DNA of 8,823 bases, from assembly GCA_025963955.1 (NCBI GenBank), contig JAOPZU010000478.1, positions 1 to 8,823 on the forward strand, given 5' to 3'. The translations under genes were made by a program, and so were the position numbers. Shown piece by piece: positions 5,646-8,823 of this stretch. The first letter of the stretch is position 1. Each line of letters begins with the position of its first letter. Below the pieces are notes generated by a model. It searched no databases. It had not been told where the DNA came from and saw only the letters and a list, made by a program, of their open reading frames with translations. This DNA comes from Solirubrobacterales bacterium. Its GTDB lineage: Bacteria; Actinomycetota; Thermoleophilia; Solirubrobacterales; Solirubrobacteraceae.

Positions 5646-5676
5646 GCCGCCCCAGCGGGCGACGCCGCGGGGCGGC
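5646..5676. terminator. Bidirectional hairpin between the lipoprotein and mrp genes
   Basis: GCCGCCCC (5646-5653) pairs with GGGGCGGC (5669-5676), and GCGG (5655-5658) with CCGC (5665-5668), around GCGACG. One bulged A (5654) interrupts a 12-bp stem. It lies between two converging stops, 5 nt after the lipoprotein stop, and its last base is the first base of the mrp stop triplet on the plus strand. No T-tract is present. Confidence 0.6.
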
Positions 5677-6821
5677 TACGCCATCGGCAGGGACATGCCC
5701 GTCGGCGCAGGCGCCTCGGGCAGGGGGATGTCCGGCGTGATGACGTTCAGGACCGGGAGCGGCTCCGGCGTCATCGCGATGATGCCGCGGGCGGCCTGAC
5801 GGATGTTCTGCGCGGCCGGGTCGTCCGGATCGGTGATGACCAGCGGCGTGCCGGCGTCGGCCTGCGCGCGCAGCGGCATCGTCAACGGGATCTTGCCCAG
5901 GAGCGGGACGTCGAGCTCGTCTGCGAGGGCCTTGCCGCCGCCCTCGCCGAAGATGGCGAAGCGCTCACCCGACGGGGTCGTGAAGCCGGACATGTTCTCG
6001 ATGACGCCGGCGATGTCGAGGCTGACCTTGTTCGCCATCTCGGCGCTGCGACGCGCCACCTTCTGCGCGGTGTCCTGCGGCGTGGTGACGATGATGAACT
6101 GCGCCTGGGGCAGCAGCTGGCTGAGCGTCATCGACACGTCGCCGGTGCCCGGGGGAAGGTCCACGAGGAGGTAGTCGAGCGCGCCCCAGGCGACGTCCTC
6201 GAGGAACTGCGTCAGCGCCTTGTGGAGCATGGGCCCACGCCAGACGACGGCGGCGTCCTCGGCGACGAAGAAGCCGATCGACATGACCTTGACGCCGTGC
6301 GCCTCCAGCGGCTGGATCTTGCGGTCGGGCGAGACCGGCGGCCGGTCGGAGCCGAGGCCGAACATCCGCGGGATGGAGTAGCCCCAGACGTCGGCGTCGA
6401 GGATGCCGACGCTCTTGCCGTCGGCGGCGAGCGCGGCCGCGAGGTTGGACGTCAGCGTGGACTTGCCGACGCCCCCCTTGCCCGACCCGATGCAGATGAC
6501 GTTCTTGACCTGGGCGAGGGCGCCCTTAGGCATCGTGCCGCGGCCGAGCTTCTGCTGCAGCGCACCCTTCTCGCTGTCGCTCAGGACGTCGAACGCGACC
6601 GTGACGTTCGTGACGCCGAGCTCCCGCACGACGTTCGTGACGTCCTGCTGGAACTGGTTGCGGATCGGGCAGCCCGAGGTCGTCAGCGAGACGATCACGT
6701 GGACGTCACCGTCGGGGGTCTGCTCGATCGCCCGGACCATGCCGAGCTCGACGATGTCCTGGCGCAGCTCGGGGTCGATGACCGCGCGGAGGGCGTCGCG
6801 GATGTCGTCAACGGAAGGCAT
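5676..6821 (-). CDS. mrp: Mrp/ApbC family P-loop ATPase, Fe-S cluster carrier
   Basis: A 381-residue cytosolic ATPase that holds and transfers Fe-S clusters to apo-proteins. The N-terminal MIP18/DUF59 domain (about 1-80) has IDPEL (15-19), DIVELGMV (22-29) and TTSGCP (48-52, Cys51). The deviant Walker A of the MinD/Mrp class, GSGKGGVGKST, is at 112-122. Switch I is DADVWG (142-147) and switch II DLPPGTGD (221-228). VIENMSGF (273-280) is followed by TTPSGERF, so the CxxC pair that bridges a cluster in many Mrp/ApbC proteins is absent; the segment then resumes with FGEGGG. A Pro-rich tail covers 353-381. The start is ATG 6821, where MIP18 homology begins. GACAAT lies 6 nt upstream and there is no ribosome binding site. 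It is convergent with the lipoprotein gene. Confidence 0.95.
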   Translation of the reverse strand: MPSVDDIRDALRAVIDPELRQDIVELGMVRAIEQTPDGDVHVIVSLTTSGCPIRNQFQQDVTNVVRELGVTNVTVAFDVLSDSEKGALQQKLGRGTMPKGALAQVKNVICIGSGKGGVGKSTLTSNLAAALAADGKSVGILDADVWGYSIPRMFGLGSDRPPVSPDRKIQPLEAHGVKVMSIGFFVAEDAAVVWRGPMLHKALTQFLEDVAWGALDYLLVDLPPGTGDVSMTLSQLLPQAQFIIVTTPQDTAQKVARRSAEMANKVSLDIAGVIENMSGFTTPSGERFAIFGEGGGKALADELDVPLLGKIPLTMPLRAQADAGTPLVITDPDDPAAQNIRQAARGIIAMTPEPLPVLNVITPDIPLPEAPAPTGMSLPMA

Positions 6822-6827
6822 GGACCC

Positions 6828-6833
6828 ATTGTC
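6828..6833 (-). promoter_or_regulatory. -10-like box GACAAT of mrp, leaderless spacing
   Basis: On the minus strand GACAAT is followed by 6 nt and ATG 6821. It matches four of six positions of the -10 consensus, and the spacing equals that before citrate synthase. No Shine-Dalgarno is present. Confidence 0.4.
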
Positions 6834-6882
6834 GCAGGGTCGAGCGCGCGATCCGCAACCGCCGAAGGTGCCGGGGTGACAA

Positions 6883-6917
6883 GACAAAGGGCCCGCACGA
6901 TGTGCGGGCCCTTTGTC
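6883..6917. terminator. Perfect 16-bp terminator hairpin downstream of the coiled-coil gene
   Basis: The 16-nt arm 6883-6898 (GACAAAGGGCCCGCAC) is exactly complementary to 6902-6917 around the 3-nt loop GAT. The stem has a G/C-rich top and an A/T-rich base, like intrinsic terminators, but only a weak T run. On the minus strand it lies about 100 nt after the stop of the gene at 7015-7719 and about 60 nt before mrp, so it should end the former transcript and insulate mrp. Confidence 0.85.
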
Positions 6918-6924
6918 GAGGGAG

Positions 6925-6991
6925 GAGAGGGTGCTTCGACTGACGACGGGATATGTGATCGTCAGACCTGTCCGCGAGCCCGGACCCTCTC
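6925..6991 (-). ncRNA. Candidate structured RNA (three-way junction) just upstream of a terminator
   Basis: GAGAGGGT (6925-6932) pairs with ACCCTCTC (6984-6991). Within, CTGACGA (6940-6946) pairs with TCGTCAG (6959-6965) around a 12-nt loop, and TCCG (6971-6974) with CGGA (6981-6984 region, partly shared with the outer stem). On the minus strand this fold comes 7 nt before the perfect terminator. It could be a 3'-UTR-derived small RNA of the coiled-coil gene or a leader element facing mrp. It fits no RNA family I know. The strand is an inference from the terminator and neighbouring genes. Confidence 0.35.
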
Positions 6992-7014
6992 AGGCCGGTG
7001 CGGGGAAGGGGGTG

Positions 7015-7719
7015 CTACGCCAGGGCGGCGACGCGCTCCACGACGACGTTGGCGGCGTCGGTCGCCGTCTTGCGGCCGGTGGCGACGACGTTGTCGACCG
7101 TGGTGGTCACGAGCTCGATGCGGGGCTCGATGTCCTTGCGGAACCCGCCGACCTGCTTGTCGAGGTCGGCGCGGAAGGCCTTGATCTCCTTCTCCGCCCT
7201 CGTGCGGTTGCGCTTGAGGTCCTGCTCGGCCTTGGCCCGGCGGGTGCGCAGCTCGCGCTCGACCTTGGTGCGGTTCTTCTTGAGCTCGCGCTCGGCCTTG
7301 GTGCGGGCGGTCGCGCCGCGCTTCTCGGCCTTCTTCAGATCAGCGGAGAGCTCCTTGACGAGCGCGTCGAACTGCTTCTGCGCCGCCTCCTTGGAGCCGT
7401 ACTTCGCCGTGAGGTCGTCGATCGTGCCGGTGACCCGATCACGAGCCAGCAGAGCCGCACCGACGGGGATGAGGACGGCCTTCTCGGCGTAGGCCTGGAC
7501 CTGGTCGACCGTGCTCGGCTCGGGAGCGACCTTCTTCGCGGTGGTACGCGCGGTGGACTTCGCGGTGGCGGTGGTGCTGTTCGCCTTGCGCGTCGTGGCC
7601 GCCTTCTTGGCCGACGTCGACCGCTTGGTCGCGGCGGTGGCGCGCTTGACCGTCGGGGTCGTCTTGGTGGCGGCCGTGTCGACGTTCTGGGCGGGTGTGG
7701 GGGCGCTCTGGTCAGCCAT
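7015..7719 (-). CDS. Basic-tailed coiled-coil protein with 11-residue repeats (HBHA/histone-H1-like)
   Basis: 234 residues in three parts. Residues 1-70 form a disordered Ala/Thr/Lys/Arg tail of the histone-H1/AlgP kind, likely to bind DNA or another polyanion. Residues 71-105 hold a mildly hydrophobic stretch AVLIPVGAALLA (81-92) followed by RDRVTGTIDDL, resembling the N-terminal helix of mycobacterial heparin-binding hemagglutinin. Residues 110-204 are a charged helix, and 139-204 are six uninterrupted 11-residue repeats of pattern R-x-x-hydrophobic-(E/D)-x-x-(L/I/V)-x3. Residues 205-234 form an amphipathic end. HBHA has its Lys-rich tail at the C-terminus; here it is N-terminal. ATG 7719 has ribosome binding site AGGGAG 7 nt upstream. 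Possible roles are nucleoid association, granule or phasin-like coating, or adhesion; none is proven. Confidence 0.85.
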   Translation of the reverse strand: MADQSAPTPAQNVDTAATKTTPTVKRATAATKRSTSAKKAATTRKANSTTATAKSTARTTAKKVAPEPSTVDQVQAYAEKAVLIPVGAALLARDRVTGTIDDLTAKYGSKEAAQKQFDALVKELSADLKKAEKRGATARTKAERELKKNRTKVERELRTRRAKAEQDLKRNRTRAEKEIKAFRADLDKQVGGFRKDIEPRIELVTTTVDNVVATGRKTATDAANVVVERVAALA

Positions 7720-7726
7720 GTGGTCT

Positions 7727-7732
7727 CTCCCT
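7727..7732 (-). promoter_or_regulatory. Ribosome binding site AGGGAG of the coiled-coil protein gene
   Basis: On the minus strand AGGGAG is followed by 7 nt and ATG 7719. This fixes the start and suggests efficient translation, in contrast to the leaderless genes nearby. Confidence 0.8.
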
Positions 7733-7758
7733 CGCTAAGGATATTAGAACTAAGTAAC

Positions 7759-7775
7759 TCGAAGTGTACCTTCGA
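7759..7775. promoter_or_regulatory. 17-bp dyad TCGAAG-N5-CTTCGA over the -10 box
   Basis: TCGAAG (7759-7764) and CTTCGA (7770-7775) are a perfect inverted repeat with a 5-bp spacer. It covers the TACACT -10 box of the coiled-coil gene, the place where a repressor would act. The cognate protein is unknown. Confidence 0.4.
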
Positions 7776-7790
7776 ACACCTGTTTGTAAA
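7763..7790 (-). promoter_or_regulatory. Promoter of the coiled-coil gene: TTTACA-N16-TACACT
   Basis: On the minus strand the -35-like TTTACA (7790-7785, 5/6 to TTGACA) and the -10-like TACACT (7768-7763) are 16 bp apart, the only near-consensus pair seen in the window. It lies in the most AT-rich stretch. Initiation near 7756 would give a leader of about 37 nt including the ribosome binding site. A second -10-like TAATAT lies at 7746-7741, closer to the gene. Confidence 0.55.
7773..7786. promoter_or_regulatory. LexA/Cheo-box-like site CGAAC-ACCT-GTTTG
   Basis: One mismatch from the actinobacterial SOS-box core CGAAC-N4-GTTCG. It sits between the -35 and -10 of the coiled-coil gene promoter. 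Confidence 0.3.
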
Positions 7791-7882
7791 CCCGTCCGGG
7801 ACGGTTGTTACACCCGTACGGTCCTTGTGCCCGAAAAGACCGATGGACACTGCGTCAAATTGTGAGCCGCTTGTGACACGCA

Positions 7883-7894
7883 GAACGCGCGTTC
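7883..7894. promoter_or_regulatory. Perfect Cheo-box palindrome GAAC-GCGC-GTTC
   Basis: A complete 12-bp palindrome with the GAAC-N4-GTTC form recognised by Gram-positive LexA; the outer bases are A and G rather than C and G. It lies about 100 bp upstream of the coiled-coil gene promoter and just behind the metalloprotease gene. Confidence 0.3.
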
Positions 7895-7899
7895 GGGCG

Positions 7900-7917
7900 G
7901 CCCGCGGCGGCGCGGGC
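7900..7917 (-). terminator. Hairpin downstream of the metalloprotease gene
   Basis: GCCCGCG (7900-7906) pairs with CGCGGGC (7911-7917) around GCGG. It is 39 nt past the metalloprotease stop on the minus strand. A second small palindrome CCGCTCGAGCGG lies at 7932-7943. Neither has a T-tract. Confidence 0.45.
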
Positions 7918-7956
7918 GGCAGTGCGCGCGCCCGCTCGAGCGGCGACGGGGGTTGC

Positions 7957-8823
7957 TCAGGCGCTGACGCGGGCGATCCAGGCGCCCGCGTCCTTCAGCT
8001 CGGCCGCGGTCGGCACAAGCTCCCGCGCGGCGAACGCCCGGTGCAGCGTGGGCACGTCGCTCCGCGCCACCACCTCGTCGCAGAACGCCTTGCCGACGGC
8101 GTACTGCTTCATCTTCAGCTCCATCCCGAGGAGCTTCTCCAGCAGCTTCCACGGGCTGAAGCCTGTCGCGGTCTCGCGCCGCGCCTTGAGGGCTGCGCGC
8201 AGCTGGTCCAGGTCGGGCAGGACGGGTGCGCCGGCGGCGTCCATCACGTGCTCCGCGTGACCCTCGATCAGGGACATGATGCTCTGGATGCGCTCGAGCA
8301 GCGCCGCGCGCTCCGGCCCGGCCACCAGGGTCAGCAGCGACCCGCTGCGCGCCTGCTCCACCAGCGCCCGCACGTCGAGCTTCGGCACGGCGGGCCGGGG
8401 GGCCCCGCCGTGCTTCTTGTCCTTCGGCTGCGCGAGCTCCAGCAGCTCCCCGATGAGCTCGCCCAGGTAGGGCCGCAGCCACGGCACCCCGGTGAACTGG
8501 ACGGCGTGCGTGACCTCGTGGACCGTGACCCAGCGCACGAGCTGCGCGGCATCGACGTCGAGCGCCTTCGCCGAGGCGTGGAGGTTCGGGACGACCAGCA
8601 GCAGCCGCAGCGGCGCCTCGGGATCGAGCAGGCGCACGTCGACCTGGCCGAGGACGCGCCGGCCGAGCAACCCGGTCAGCGCGCCGACCTCCGCCCCGAG
8701 GACCGCTCCCGCCCCGAGCCCCGCCGGCCCGCTCAAGGGCCCCAGGTTCTTCCCGGCCCCCGCCACCACGGGCGCCAGCAGCGCGTCGAAGGAGGCGTAG
8801 TTCGCCGCCCGCCAGGCCGGCCG
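7957..8823 (-). CDS. Zinc-dependent metalloprotease, Zincin_2 / coenzyme F420-associated family, 5' end outside window
   Basis: 288 residues are visible, reading in frame from the right edge (RPAWRAANYASFDALLAP...), so the true start lies beyond 8823; the in-frame GTG at 8769 is not it. The zinc motif HEVTH is at visible residues 102-106, followed by AVQFTGVPWLRPYL, typical of this actinobacterial family. A second conserved block, MSLIEGHAE, places E187-G-H-A-E191 as candidate third ligand and substrate-pocket residues. The early Gly-rich stretch (about 28-60, ending GRRVLGQVDVRLLDP) is also usual. No signal peptide can be assessed. The family (Pfam Zincin_2; TIGRFAM entries naming F420 association) has no firmly known substrate; the F420 link comes from genome co-occurrence. 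Next gene on the strand is the coiled-coil protein, 237 bp away with its own promoter. Confidence 0.9.
   Translation of the reverse strand, partial: RPAWRAANYASFDALLAPVVAGAGKNLGPLSGPAGLGAGAVLGAEVGALTGLLGRRVLGQVDVRLLDPEAPLRLLLVVPNLHASAKALDVDAAQLVRWVTVHEVTHAVQFTGVPWLRPYLGELIGELLELAQPKDKKHGGAPRPAVPKLDVRALVEQARSGSLLTLVAGPERAALLERIQSIMSLIEGHAEHVMDAAGAPVLPDLDQLRAALKARRETATGFSPWKLLEKLLGMELKMKQYAVGKAFCDEVVARSDVPTLHRAFAARELVPTAAELKDAGAWIARVSA

Noticed and set aside
6925..6991. Possible tRNA, 4.5S RNA or known riboswitch
   Set aside because: No T-loop GGTTCGA context, no anticodon arm in the right place, no 4.5S core GGAAGGAAGC, and no c-di-GMP, cobalamin or SAM riboswitch signature. Kept only as an unassigned structure.
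4905..7184. Very long open frame (759 codons) on the plus strand
   Set aside because: It runs out of frame through the ferredoxin and lipoprotein and antisense to mrp. Composition is Arg/Gly/Asp-rich noise typical of high-GC shadow frames, and it conflicts with four well-supported genes.
7500..7719. Lys/Ala/Thr-rich low-complexity DNA as a repeat element
   Set aside because: It encodes the basic tail of a gene with a good ribosome binding site and promoter. No exact DNA tandem unit is present.
7784..7804. Palindromes GTTT-GT-AAAC and CCGTCC-G-GGACGG
   Set aside because: Short dyads upstream of the coiled-coil gene promoter. They may be operator parts but are no better than many GC-rich dyads, so they were not annotated separately.
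8767..8769. GTG 8769 as start of the metalloprotease
   Set aside because: The frame stays open to the window edge and the upstream residues (WRAANYASFDALLAP) look like the conserved N-terminal part of the family.

Overview
The window is GC-rich chromosomal DNA, by eye around 70% G+C with strong G/C preference at third codon positions. Gene content and protein style suggest an actinomycete: a DrrA-type ABC ATPase, a short citrate-synthase-2 form, a seven-iron ferredoxin, an F420-associated zincin, and a Lys/Ala-rich coiled-coil protein resembling mycobacterial HBHA. Several features (sulfite-oxidase-like protein beside a ferredoxin, small Cys-pair lipoprotein, many apparently leaderless starts) would fit Thermoleophilia/Solirubrobacterales. 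That lineage is an inference, not something the sequence proves.

Layout, left to right. (1) 1-829 (-): 5' part of an ABC-2 type drug-efflux ATPase that runs off the left edge. It is divergent from a MarR regulator at 1023-1457 (+) across a 193-bp control region. (2) 1462-2556 (-): citrate synthase, convergent with MarR with only 4 bp between stops. It is divergent from a GNAT acetyltransferase at 2600-3064 (+) across a 43-bp gap holding one -10-like box for each gene. (3) 3114-4001 (-): an atypical SDR / NDUFA9-like NAD(P)-binding protein. (4) 4002-4164: a non-coding stretch of duplicated, strongly palindromic sequence. (5) 4165-4788 (-): cytoplasmic sulfite-oxidase-like molybdopterin protein, divergent from a 7Fe ferredoxin at 4858-5121 (+) through -10 boxes that physically overlap. 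The ferredoxin is followed after 6 nt by a small lipoprotein (5128-5640). (6) 5676-6821 (-): Mrp/ApbC Fe-S carrier with an N-terminal MIP18 domain. (7) 6822-7014: non-coding, with a perfect 16-bp terminator hairpin and a candidate three-way-junction RNA. (8) 7015-7719 (-): basic-tailed coiled-coil protein with six exact 11-residue repeats. Its AT-rich promoter carries operator-like dyads. (9) 7957-8823 (-): zinc metalloprotease (Zincin_2/F420-associated family), truncated by the right edge.

Functionally this is mostly housekeeping: TCA entry, Fe-S maturation and ferredoxin redox chemistry, an efflux pump with its regulator, and a probable DNA- or envelope-associated structural protein. No mobile element, CRISPR array, tRNA or rRNA was seen. 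The most unusual parts are non-coding: the duplicated palindromes at 4025-4167, the structured RNA candidate at 6925-6991, the operator-like dyads at 7759-7894, and a recurrent pattern of TAnnnT-like boxes 6-8 nt ahead of start codons, indicating leaderless mRNAs.
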